64,000 bases of DNA from Sedimentitalea arenosa (lineage in GTDB: Bacteria > Pseudomonadota > Alphaproteobacteria > Rhodobacterales > Rhodobacteraceae), in assembly GCF_016428585.1 (NCBI RefSeq), contig NZ_JAELVR010000004.1, positions 62,001 through 126,000 of the forward strand, in the 5' to 3' direction. Positions 53,502-63,248 of the stretch are shown in pieces (the first letter of the stretch is position 1; each line of letters opens with the position of its first letter). The notes below the pieces were generated by a model. The model saw nothing but the letters and a program-made list of their open reading frames with translations, was not told the origin of the DNA and made no database searches. Both the position numbers and the translations under genes were made by a program.

Positions 53502-54347
53502 TCAGGCGTCCTCCGCCACGGTCTGGGTCTGCTGGCCGAGGCCCTCGATCCAGACATCCATCCGGTCACCGACCTTCAGATACACGGGGTTCTCCATCCC
53601 CAAAGCCACACCGGGAGGGGTGCCGGTCGAGATCACGTCGCCCGGATGCAGCGTCATCAGACCCGACAGGTGTTCGATGATCTGCGCCACGGTGAAAATC
53701 ATGGTCTTGGTGTTGCCGGTCTGGCGGCGCTCGCCGTTCACGTCGAGCCACATGTCGAGGTTCTGCGGGTCTGGCACTTCGTCGCGCGTCACCAGCCACG
53801 GGCCGGTCGGCCCGAATGTGTCGCAGGATTTGCCCTTGGTCCATTGGCCCGACAACTGGCTCTGGAAATGCCGCTCGGACACGTCGTTGATCACGCAATA
53901 ACCCGCCACATGGTCCAGCGCGTCGGCTTCGGACACGTACTTCGCGGTCTTTCCGATCACCACGCCCAGTTCGACCTCCCAATCTGTATGGGTCGAACCG
54001 CGCGGCATGCTGACCGTGTCGTTCGGGCCGACGACGGCGGAATTGGCCTTGAAGAACAGGATCGGGTGATCCGGAATCTTGGCACCGGTTTCAGCGGCGT
54101 GGTCGGAATAGTTCAGGCCGATGCACAGAAACTTGCCGATGCTCCCGACGCAGGGGCCGATGCGCGGATCACCCGACACGGCAGGCAGGCTTGCCGGGTC
54201 GAGCCCGCGCAGGCGGGCAAGAGTATCGTCATCCAGTGTTGCGCCGATGATGTCGGCGATCTCGCCGGATAAGTCGCGCAGAGTGCCGTCACCGTCGATC
54301 AGGCCGGGCTTCTCTGCGCCGGGTTCGCCAAAACGTACCAGTTTCAT
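53502..54347 (-). CDS. Fumarylacetoacetate hydrolase family protein
   Basis: A 281-residue FAH-fold enzyme. FLCIGLNYSDHAAETG and the metal ligands in DWEVELGVVIGK are present, as is MTLHPGDVISTGTPPGVALG. In sugar-acid clusters such enzymes act as 2,4-diketo-3-deoxy acid hydrolases or related lyases, cleaving to pyruvate or glycolate. That role is inferred from context. 3 nt before the 2-hydroxyacid dehydrogenase gene. Confidence 0.92.
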   Translation of the reverse strand: MKLVRFGEPGAEKPGLIDGDGTLRDLSGEIADIIGATLDDDTLARLRGLDPASLPAVSGDPRIGPCVGSIGKFLCIGLNYSDHAAETGAKIPDHPILFFKANSAVVGPNDTVSMPRGSTHTDWEVELGVVIGKTAKYVSEADALDHVAGYCVINDVSERHFQSQLSGQWTKGKSCDTFGPTGPWLVTRDEVPDPQNLDMWLDVNGERRQTGNTKTMIFTVAQIIEHLSGLMTLHPGDVISTGTPPGVALGMENPVYLKVGDRMDVWIEGLGQQTQTVAEDA

Positions 54348-54364
54348 ATAGTTGGATCCTTTCT

Positions 54365-56152
54365 TCAGTGATTGTCACGCGGCAGGGACTTGTGCGCGAT
54401 GTCCTGGAATTTCGTGGCACCGTCCAGCACCATGCCTTCGGAGAAGGGGCGCACCTTCTCGCGGAAGATCTCCTGCCAAGGCGATTGGCTGTCCGGCGCA
54501 AAGGGGCGCTCGGGCAGGGCGGCACGGCGTGCGTCCAGTTCGTACTGATCAACCAGCATGTTGGCGGTGCACTTGCGCAGGTCGATGCGGATGCGATCAC
54601 CCGTCTTGACCAATGCCAGGCCGCCGCCATCCGCGGCTTCGGGGCTGGCGTTCAGGATCGACGGGCTGCCCGATGTGCCCGATTGCCGCCCATCGCCCAT
54701 GCAGGGCAGGGCGTGGATGCCGCGTTTCAGCAGGTAGGCAGGCGGGCGCATGTTCACGACCTCGGCCCCACCGGGATAGCCGATCGGTCCGGCTCCGCGC
54801 ATGATGAGGATGCAGTGTTCGTCGATGCCAAGGCTCTCGTCGTCGATCCGCTTGTGGAAATCCTCGGGCCCGTCGAACACGATGGCGCGGCCTTCGAAGG
54901 CGTCCGGGTCCTCTGGATTGGACAGGTAGCGGTCGCGGAACTCCTTGGAAATCACGCTGGTCTTCATGATCGCGCTGTCAAAGAGGTTGCCCGACAGGTT
55001 GATGAACCCGGCCTCCCTGGTCATGGGTTCGGCGATCGGCTTGATCACGTCGGGCGTTTCGGTGCGCTTGTCGCCGCAGTTTTCGGCCATTGTCTGGCCG
55101 TTTGCGGTGACCGCGTCCGGATGCGGCAGAAGCCCCGCGCCGATCAATTCTCCGATCACGGCGGGCACGCCGCCCGCGTGGAAGTAATCTTCGCCCAAGT
55201 AGGCTCCGGCGGGTTGCAGGTTCACCAGCAGCGGAACCTTGTGGCCCAGTTTCTGCCAGTCGTCGTTGTTCAACTCGACGCCCAGGTGGCGCGCGATGGC
55301 GTTCAGATGGATCGGCGCGTTGGTCGAGCCGCCGATGGCCGAGTTGACCACAATGGCGTTTTCGAACGCCTTTCGGGTCATGATGTCGGTCGGTTTCAAG
55401 TCCTCATGCACCATCTGCACGATGCGCTGTCCCGTGGCATAGCTCATCTGCCCGCGCTTGCGGTAAGCCGCTGGAATCGCGGCGGAACCCGGCAATTGCA
55501 TCCCCAGCGCCTCGGCCAGGGAGTTCATCGTCGTGGCGGTGCCCATGGTGTTGCAATAGCCGACCGACGTGGCCGAGGAGGAGACGAGTTCGAGGAACCC
55601 GTCGTCGTCGATCTCGCCCGCCGCCAACAGTTCCCGCGCCTTCCAGACGATGGTGCCCGACCCGGTGCGCTCGCCCCGGAACCAGCCGTTCAGCATCGGG
55701 CCAACCGACAGCGCGATGGCGGGGATGTTGACCGTCGCCGCCGCCATCAAGAGCGCCGGTGTGGTCTTGTCGCAGCCGATGTTCAGCACCACCCCGTCGA
55801 TCGGATAGCCGAACAGCGTTTCCACCAGCGACAGGTAGGCCAGGTTGCGGTCGAGCATCGCGGTCGGGCGCTTGCCGGTCTCCTGGATCGGGTGCACGGG
55901 GATCTCGATCACCGTGCCGCCCGCCGAGATCACCCCGTCGCGCACCCGCTTCGTCAGCTCGATATGGTGACGGTTGCAGGGGCTCAGGTCGCTGCCGGTC
56001 TGGGCGATGCCGATGATCGGCTTGCCCGACTGCAGTTCCTCGCGTGTCAGCCCGTAATTCAGATAACGTTCGAGATAGAGCGCGGTCATCTCCGGATCGT
56101 CCGGGTTGTTGAACCAGTTCTGCGACCGCAGCTTGGGAGTCTTGTCAGACAT
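54365..56152 (-). CDS. IlvD/Edd family sugar-acid dehydratase
   Basis: A 595-residue Fe-S dehydratase of the arabonate/xylonate/gluconate branch of the IlvD/Edd family. Cluster cysteines are in [26 protein letters not shown] and [13 protein letters not shown]. It removes water from an aldonic acid to give the 2-keto-3-deoxy acid. The ATG at 56152 gives [13 protein letters not shown]; the longer frame overlaps the intergenic region and the SDR gene. Adjacent SDR and FAH genes match non-phosphorylating routes for pentonate or deoxyhexonate. Confidence 0.93.
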   Translation of the reverse strand: MSDKTPKLRSQNWFNNPDDPEMTALYLERYLNYGLTREELQSGKPIIGIAQTGSDLSPCNRHHIELTKRVRDGVISAGGTVIEIPVHPIQETGKRPTAMLDRNLAYLSLVETLFGYPIDGVVLNIGCDKTTPALLMAAATVNIPAIALSVGPMLNGWFRGERTGSGTIVWKARELLAAGEIDDDGFLELVSSSATSVGYCNTMGTATTMNSLAEALGMQLPGSAAIPAAYRKRGQMSYATGQRIVQMVHEDLKPTDIMTRKAFENAIVVNSAIGGSTNAPIHLNAIARHLGVELNNDDWQKLGHKVPLLVNLQPAGAYLGEDYFHAGGVPAVIGELIGAGLLPHPDAVTANGQTMAENCGDKRTETPDVIKPIAEPMTREAGFINLSGNLFDSAIMKTSVISKEFRDRYLSNPEDPDAFEGRAIVFDGPEDFHKRIDDESLGIDEHCILIMRGAGPIGYPGGAEVVNMRPPAYLLKRGIHALPCMGDGRQSGTSGSPSILNASPEAADGGGLALVKTGDRIRIDLRKCTANMLVDQYELDARRAALPERPFAPDSQSPWQEIFREKVRPFSEGMVLDGATKFQDIAHKSLPRDNH

Positions 56153-56177
56153 TGCGAGATTCCTTGTGATGGGCCGG

Positions 56178-57970
<1,793 letters not shown>

Positions 57971-57985
57971 ACGATCCCTCCAGAT

Positions 57986-58009
57986 CGGCGTTGAACCACG
58001 CCGTTTTTT
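57986..58009 (+). terminator. Hairpin with six T's in the divergent idnD-idnO region
   Basis: The arms CGGCGT (57986-57991) and ACGCCG (57998-58003) form a perfect 6 bp GC-rich stem with loop TGAACC, followed by TTTTTT on the plus strand. This is the shape of a Rho-independent terminator, placed between two divergent genes. It would stop plus-strand transcription entering from idnD, or act as an operator. Confidence 0.55.
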
Positions 58010-58014
58010 AATGG

Positions 58015-58043
58015 CCTAGTGCAAAGCGATTGAAAATACTAGG
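58015..58043. promoter_or_regulatory. Inverted repeat in the divergent promoter region
   Basis: CCTAGT (58015-58020) and ACTAGG (58038-58043) are perfect 6 bp inverted half sites with 17 bp between, about 50 bp before the SDR start. It is a candidate operator for a regulator of both transcription units, such as the GntR protein encoded at 60704. Confidence 0.35.
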
Positions 58044-58090
58044 GTCCAGTTCTGCCTGCTTGTGCGGGCGAGGATCCGGGGGGAGAGGCC

Positions 58091-58858
58091 ATGACACGGA
58101 CACATTTCGACCTGACGGGGCACCGGGCGCTGGTCACGGGATCGAGCCTCGGGATCGGTCGCGCACTGGCCGAGGGGCTGGCTGAATACGGCGCCAGCGT
58201 GGTGCTGAACGCGCGCAACGAAACCCGCTTGCACGAAGCGGCAGACATCTTGCGCGGGCGCGGCTTCGATGTTGCGGAAGCGGCATTCGATGTCACCGAC
58301 GCGGCCGCGGTGGAGACTGCCATCGCCCGGATCGAGGACGCCGAAGGTCCGATCGACATCCTGATCAACAACGCCGGAATGCAGTTCCGCGCGCCGCTCG
58401 AGGAGTTTCCGACTGACAAGTGGGACTTGCTGCTGGCGACCAACGTCACCAGCGCCTTCCTGGTCGGCAAGGCCGTGGCGTCGCGGATGATCACGCGCGG
58501 CGCGGGAAAGATCATCAATATCGCGTCTGTGCAGAGCGAACTGGCCCGCCCCGGTATCGCGCCCTATACCGCCACCAAGGGCGCCATCCGCAACCTGACC
58601 CGCGGGATGGCGACGGACTGGGCGCGGCACGGGCTGCAATGCAACGCCATCGCGCCGGGCTATTTCAAGACCCCGCTAAACCAGGCGCTGGTGGACGATC
58701 CCAACTTTACCGCTTGGCTGGAACAGCGCACTCCCGCAGGGCGTTGGGGCGATGTTGACGAACTGGTCGCCGCAGCGGTGTTTCTCGCCGGGCCGGGGTC
58801 TTCCTTTGTCAACGGGCACACGCTCTATGTCGACGGCGGCATGACCGCCTCCATCTGA
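58091..58858 (+). CDS. idnO: SDR family oxidoreductase, gluconate 5-dehydrogenase type
   Basis: A 255-residue short-chain dehydrogenase: TGSSLGIGRALAEGLAEYGA, NNAGMQFRAPLEEFP, catalytic region IASVQSELARPGIAPYTATK. The NNAGMQ and PYTATKGA pattern fits gluconate 5-dehydrogenase, which reduces 5-keto-D-gluconate to gluconate. It faces idnD across a 120 bp divergent promoter region. Confidence 0.88.
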   Translation: MTRTHFDLTGHRALVTGSSLGIGRALAEGLAEYGASVVLNARNETRLHEAADILRGRGFDVAEAAFDVTDAAAVETAIARIEDAEGPIDILINNAGMQFRAPLEEFPTDKWDLLLATNVTSAFLVGKAVASRMITRGAGKIINIASVQSELARPGIAPYTATKGAIRNLTRGMATDWARHGLQCNAIAPGYFKTPLNQALVDDPNFTAWLEQRTPAGRWGDVDELVAAAVFLAGPGSSFVNGHTLYVDGGMTASI

Positions 58859-58871
58859 AAAGGACAGCAAG

Positions 58872-59756
58872 ATGACCGTAACCGTTACCGTTCTGGGCAC
58901 CGGCCTGATGGGGGCGCCGATGGCGCGCAACCTGCTGAAGGCGGGGTTTCCCGTGCGCGTCTGGAACCGCAGCACCGCGAAGGCCGAGGCGCTTGCGCCC
59001 GACGGCGCCATCGTCTGTGCCGACCCGGCCGAGGCGGTGGCAGAAGCGGATTTCGTGATCACCATGCTCAGCGACGGCAGCGCGACCGGCGCGATCATCC
59101 ATGACACGGGCGTAACGGACGCCCTGAAGGACGGCGCGACCTGGCTCGACATGAGTTCGACCAAGCCCGGCGAGGCGCGCGCTCAGGCCGAGTATCTGAA
59201 AAATCTGGGCTTCGATCACCTCGATGCGCCGGTTTCGGGCGGCACCAAGGGGGCCGAGGACGCAAGCCTTGCGATCATGGTCGGTGGCGATGCCGGGGTC
59301 TTCGACAGGGCGACGCCGGTCTTCGAGGCGATGGGCCGCCCGGTTCATGTCGGCCCGAGCGGCGCAGGGCAGCTTTCGAAACTCGCCAACCAGGCGATCG
59401 TTGCCGTGACCATCGGCGCGGTGGCCGAAGCGATGCTGCTGATCGAAGAAGGCGGGGCCGATCCGGCGGCGGTGCGGCGCGCGCTCAAGGGCGGGTTTGC
59501 GGACAGCGTGATCCTGCAGCAGCACGGTCAACGCATGACCCAACGCAATTTCGTACCAGGCGGTCTGTCCAAGTTCCAGGTCAAGGACCTGGACAACCTG
59601 CTCGAGGAGGCTGCGAGCCTCAACTTGACACTGCCGACTTCGCAACACATCCGCGACCGGTTCGTGGCCTTCTGCACCGAGATGGACGGCGCCGAAAAGG
59701 ACCATTCCGGCCTTTACCTCGAACTGCGCCGGCAGAACGGCATGGACAAGGACTGA
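58872..59756 (+). CDS. 3-hydroxyisobutyrate-dehydrogenase-family protein, possibly L-threonate dehydrogenase
   Basis: A 294-residue beta-hydroxyacid dehydrogenase. It has the Rossmann motif LGTGLMGAPMARNLLKAGF, substrate loop DAPVSGGTKGAEDASLAIM and catalytic Lys in GQLSKLANQ. Related enzymes are tartronate semialdehyde reductase (GarR) and L-threonate dehydrogenase (LtnD). The nearby denD, otnK and otnC homologues favour LtnD, but GarR cannot be excluded. 13 nt after the SDR. Confidence 0.9.
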   Translation: MTVTVTVLGTGLMGAPMARNLLKAGFPVRVWNRSTAKAEALAPDGAIVCADPAEAVAEADFVITMLSDGSATGAIIHDTGVTDALKDGATWLDMSSTKPGEARAQAEYLKNLGFDHLDAPVSGGTKGAEDASLAIMVGGDAGVFDRATPVFEAMGRPVHVGPSGAGQLSKLANQAIVAVTIGAVAEAMLLIEEGGADPAAVRRALKGGFADSVILQQHGQRMTQRNFVPGGLSKFQVKDLDNLLEEAASLNLTLPTSQHIRDRFVAFCTEMDGAEKDHSGLYLELRRQNGMDKD

Positions 59757-59759
59757 ACG

Positions 59760-60734
59760 ATGACCAACATCCTGATCCTCGGCGGCGGCGGCATGATCGG
59801 CCAGAAACTGGCGCATCACATCGCCCGCGAGGGCTGGCATGGCCAGCCCGCCAGCGTGACCCTGCACGACATCGCCTTTCCGCCCGATGGCGCCCCTGCG
59901 GCGCAGCGGATCACCGGCAGTCTGGCCGATACGGACGCGGCGGAGAAGCTGGTCGCCAGCCGCCCCGACGTGATCTTTCACCTCGCCGCCATCGTGTCGG
60001 GCGAAGCCGAACAAGCGTTCGACAAGGGCTGGCAGGTCAACATGTTCGCCACCTGGAACCTGCTTCAGGCGGTGCGGGCCGAACATGAGGCGAGCGTCGG
60101 CAGCTATCGGCCGCGGCTGGTGTTTTCTTCCTCCATCGCCGTCTTCGGCGCGCCGTTTCCCGAGCGGATCGACGACGAGTTCCTGACCGCCCCGCTGACG
60201 TCCTACGGCGCGCAGAAGGCCTGCTGCGAGCTGATGGTCAGCGATTTCAGCCGCAAGGGCTTCGTCGATGGCGTCTCGATCCGCCTGCCGACGATCTGCG
60301 TCCGGCCCGGCACGCCGAACAAGGCGGCCTCGGGGTTCTTTTCCGGCATCATCCGCGAGCCCCTGAACGGGCAGGAGGCGATCCTGCCTGTACCCGACAG
60401 CGTGCGCCACACCCACGCCTCGCCGCGTTCGGCCGTCGGCTTCCTGGTGCGGGCTGGAACGATGGATCTCGATCCCCTGGGTGCAAGGCGCAGCCTGAAC
60501 ATGCCCGGCTTGTCCTGCACCGTGGCCGAGCAGATCGAGTCCCTGCGCGAGATCGCGGGCGCCGATGTCGTGGCGTGCATCAAGCCAGTGCCGGATGAGG
60601 CAATCATGAAGATCGTCGAGGGCTGGCCCCGCGACTTCGATCCGAGCCGTGCCAAAGCGTTGGGGTTTGAGGCCGAAACCGATTTCGCCCAGATCATCCG
60701 CACCTACATCGACGAGGACATGACCGCCGGCTGA
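59760..60734 (+). CDS. denD: D-erythronate dehydrogenase (DenD-type)
   Basis: A 324-residue NAD-dependent epimerase-fold dehydrogenase. Motifs: ILILGGGGMIGQKLAHHIA, FHLAAIVSGEAEQAFDKGW, FSSSIAVFGAPFPE and the catalytic YGAQK. HLAAIVSGEAE and the overall length fit D-erythronate dehydrogenase, which gives 2-oxo-tetronate, feeding OtnI, OtnK and OtnC. It is 3 nt after the LtnD-like gene. Its end overlaps the convergent GntR gene by 31 nt. Confidence 0.9.
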   Translation: MTNILILGGGGMIGQKLAHHIAREGWHGQPASVTLHDIAFPPDGAPAAQRITGSLADTDAAEKLVASRPDVIFHLAAIVSGEAEQAFDKGWQVNMFATWNLLQAVRAEHEASVGSYRPRLVFSSSIAVFGAPFPERIDDEFLTAPLTSYGAQKACCELMVSDFSRKGFVDGVSIRLPTICVRPGTPNKAASGFFSGIIREPLNGQEAILPVPDSVRHTHASPRSAVGFLVRAGTMDLDPLGARRSLNMPGLSCTVAEQIESLREIAGADVVACIKPVPDEAIMKIVEGWPRDFDPSRAKALGFEAETDFAQIIRTYIDEDMTAG

Positions 60735-61405
60735 TCGCTTCGCAGGTTGCGTTTGAGGTGGTCATGGATCGCCGCGCGCAGCGCGTCGGCATCCTTGGTC
60801 AATGCCGTTTCGACGATGCGCTGATGTTCGCTCACGTTGCCGGGGAAGTAGCCGTAGTTGCGCTCCTTGCTGACCAGTTGCTGGCGGAACTGGTCATAGA
60901 TCGACTGAAAGGTGCGGATCAGGAACGGCGAGTCGCAGGCCGAGACGAGGGTTTCGTGGAATTCCCATTCCGCCCGGCACCACGGGATCAGGATCGGCTC
61001 GATCTCGCCCGTGTTCCTGATCTGTGTCTCGATATGAAGCAGCTTGTGATGAGCGGCGGTCAGGCGGGCTTCCCATTCGATTCCGCCCCGCACCATCGAC
61101 TGCGTCGCGCCTTCCTGTTCGAGCGTGATGCGAAAGGTCGTCAGGTCGTGTTGCCGCTGCGGGCTGGCAGGGCTGGCGCGAAACCCGCGTTGGTCCTCGA
61201 ACAGGACGAGGCCGACGGTAGACAGCCGGAACAGCACTTCGCGGATCGTGTTCGCCGAGCACCCGTAGGCCACGCGCAGATCGGCCGGTTTCATCTTCGC
61301 GCCCTGGCGAAAACCGGCCATCGTCAGTTTGATCCGAAGATCTTCATAGATATCGCGCGTGTCCTGGCGTGTGAGCCGCGGGGCGTTCTGGTCCTGTGAT
61401 TTCAT
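60704..61405 (-). CDS. GntR family transcriptional regulator (FCD subfamily)
   Basis: A 233-residue regulator: an N-terminal winged helix (DIYEDLRIKLTMAGFRQGAK, YGCSANTIREVLFRLSTVGL) and a C-terminal all-helical FCD ligand domain with likely metal histidines in EWEFHETLVSAC and NVSEHQRIVETA. FCD regulators bind small organic acids. The ATG at 61405 is chosen; a TTG at 61432 lies in the AT-rich intergenic stretch. It probably controls the TRAP genes and the sugar-acid genes. Confidence 0.93.
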   Translation of the reverse strand: MKSQDQNAPRLTRQDTRDIYEDLRIKLTMAGFRQGAKMKPADLRVAYGCSANTIREVLFRLSTVGLVLFEDQRGFRASPASPQRQHDLTTFRITLEQEGATQSMVRGGIEWEARLTAAHHKLLHIETQIRNTGEIEPILIPWCRAEWEFHETLVSACDSPFLIRTFQSIYDQFRQQLVSKERNYGYFPGNVSEHQRIVETALTKDADALRAAIHDHLKRNLRSDQPAVMSSSM

Positions 61406-61431
61406 TTTCTTGAAATAACCCAAAAATTTCA

Positions 61432-61446
61432 AAATTCAAAGAATTT
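61432..61446. promoter_or_regulatory. Inverted repeat between the GntR gene and the TRAP operon
   Basis: AAATTC-AAA-GAATTT is a perfect 6 bp inverted repeat in an AT-rich stretch (about 61410-61460) that stands out from the GC-rich surroundings. It lies close to the GntR start and about 110 nt upstream of dctP, a natural place for the operator of this divergent pair. Confidence 0.45.
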
Positions 61447-61557
61447 CAGAATTTTTGTTGTCGGGTCAGACCTCGGTTGCTACAGTTTTCGAACGCAGCC
61501 CGCCAAGCGCTCGCAGAAACCGCAGGGCAGCACTGACAAATCGTCTGGGAGGACATC

Positions 61558-62583
61558 ATGAAGATTTTGACAAGAACGGCTTGTGCCGTGGGTGCCGCGG
61601 CGTTGCTGTCGGCCACTGCCATGACGGCATCGGCACAAAGCACGCAACTGCGGATTCAGACCCACTATGCGCCGGAAACGGTATCGGGAAAACTGGCCGC
61701 CGAGTACGTGGACAACGTTCAGACCATGTCCAACGGCGAAATCTCGATCGAGATGTTCTATTCGTCCTCGGTCGTTAAATCGGTCGAAACCTTCGACGCC
61801 GCGGCGACCGGCATCCTCGATTGCGACATGACGGGCGGAGCCTACCAGACCGGCAAGAACCCGGCCTTCCAGTTCGTCGGCGACATCATGGGCGGCTATT
61901 CCACCCCGTATCAGCAGCTGAGCTGGCTCTACTATGGTGGCGGTCTGGACGCGGCGCAGGAGCTTTACAACAAGTATGACATGCAACTCGTCGGCTGGTG
62001 GGTCTACGGGCAGGAAAGCCTGGCCTCGACCAAACCGATCGCGGGCATCGCCGACCTCAAGGACTGGAAATTCCGCTCGCCTCCGGGGATGGAGACCAAG
62101 ATCTTCGAGAAACTGGGCGCCAAGCCGATCGTGATGGATTTCACCGAGATCTTCACCGCGCTGGAAACCGGGATCATTGATGGCGCGGACGCCTCGGGCC
62201 TGGCGAATAACGTGGGTCTCGGTCTCTACGACCTCGGCAAGTTCACCAACTACCCGGGCTTCCACTCGATGCCCTCCGATCACCTGGCCTGCAACAAGGC
62301 CAAGTGGGACGCGATGCCCGAACATCATCGCCGCATCATGTCGGTCGCAATGGAATCGCTCGCCCTGCGCACCGCGCTGACCTTCGAGAAGAAGAACGCC
62401 GAAGCCGCCGCGCAACTGCGCGAGCAGGGGGTGACCCTGTCCGAATGGTCGCCTGAAGACCTGCAGGCCTTCCGCAATGCCGCGCAGTCGACCTGGCCCG
62501 AATTCGCGACCACGCCCGAGGCGCAAGCCCTGGTCGAGGCGCATCTCTCCTATCTCGATCAACTGGGTCTCGTGTCAAAGTAA
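61558..62583 (+). CDS. TRAP transporter substrate-binding protein (DctP family)
   Basis: A 341-residue periplasmic binding protein with a signal peptide (ACAVGAAALLSATAMTASAQ). The substrate-carboxylate Arg lies in LKDWKFRSPPGMETK and the typical DFTEIFTALETGIIDGADAS follows. GGGAGGACATC precedes the ATG. In this island the ligand is probably a sugar acid. A strong hairpin separates it from the permease genes. Confidence 0.95.
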   Translation: MKILTRTACAVGAAALLSATAMTASAQSTQLRIQTHYAPETVSGKLAAEYVDNVQTMSNGEISIEMFYSSSVVKSVETFDAAATGILDCDMTGGAYQTGKNPAFQFVGDIMGGYSTPYQQLSWLYYGGGLDAAQELYNKYDMQLVGWWVYGQESLASTKPIAGIADLKDWKFRSPPGMETKIFEKLGAKPIVMDFTEIFTALETGIIDGADASGLANNVGLGLYDLGKFTNYPGFHSMPSDHLACNKAKWDAMPEHHRRIMSVAMESLALRTALTFEKKNAEAAAQLREQGVTLSEWSPEDLQAFRNAAQSTWPEFATTPEAQALVEAHLSYLDQLGLVSK

Positions 62584-62596
62584 CGACGCGCCCGAT

Positions 62597-62630
62597 GGGC
62601 GGCCGTTGCATCGGCCGCCCGTTTCGTTTC
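62597..62630 (+). terminator. Intercistronic hairpin between dctP-type and dctQ-type genes
   Basis: Perfect 9 bp GC-rich arms GGGCGGCCG (62597-62605) and CGGCCGCCC (62612-62620) with a 6 nt loop, followed by GTTTCGTTTC. It lies 14 nt after the binding-protein stop. It probably acts as a partial terminator or mRNA-protecting hairpin, giving more binding protein than permease. Confidence 0.8.
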
Positions 62631-62651
62631 ACCTGACAGCACGAGGGCACC

Positions 62652-63230
62652 ATGGTCGAACATGAGCGCACCGGATGGGTCGACGCGATTACCTGGCGAT
62701 TCAGCCGGGCGGCGATGATCCTGCCGGCCATAATCGTTGCGATCATGTTCTACGAAGTGATCATGCGCTACGTGTTCGAAAAGCCGACGCTGTGGGTGAA
62801 CGAGGCGTCGCTCTGGCTGGGCGGAATGATCTATTTGTTCTCCGGCCTCTACGCCATGCAGCAGCGCAGCCATATCCGGATCTTCATCCTTTACGATGCG
62901 GTTCCGCGACCCTGGCGCAAGCTGTTCGACGTGCTGTCGACGCTGGCGATCATCATCTTCTGCGTCGCGGTCATCTGGGGCGGGTTCGGCGAGGCTTATG
63001 CCAAGTTCATGCGCTGGGAGCGGTTTGGAACCGCGTGGGATCCACCGATTCCCGCGACGATGAAACCGCTGATCCTGATCACTCTCACATGGGTCACGAT
63101 CCAGGCCGTCTCCAATCTCTACCACGATTGGGACAAGGACCCGGAATCGCACGATGTGACCGACGACATCGACATCGCAATCGAAGAAGTGAAACGCGCA
63201 CAGGCCAAGGTCGAGAAAGACCAGGCCTGA
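62652..63230 (+). CDS. TRAP transporter small permease (DctQ family)
   Basis: A 192-residue membrane protein with four hydrophobic helices and the family segments VIMRYVFEKPTLWVNEASLW and GLYAMQQRSHIRIF. It partners with the large permease in Na+-driven uptake. The C-terminal 35 residues are charged (DDIDIAIEEVKRAQAKVEKD). Confidence 0.94.
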   Translation: MVEHERTGWVDAITWRFSRAAMILPAIIVAIMFYEVIMRYVFEKPTLWVNEASLWLGGMIYLFSGLYAMQQRSHIRIFILYDAVPRPWRKLFDVLSTLAIIIFCVAVIWGGFGEAYAKFMRWERFGTAWDPPIPATMKPLILITLTWVTIQAVSNLYHDWDKDPESHDVTDDIDIAIEEVKRAQAKVEKDQA

Positions 63231-63248
63231 CGCCGCCGGGAGCCCGTC

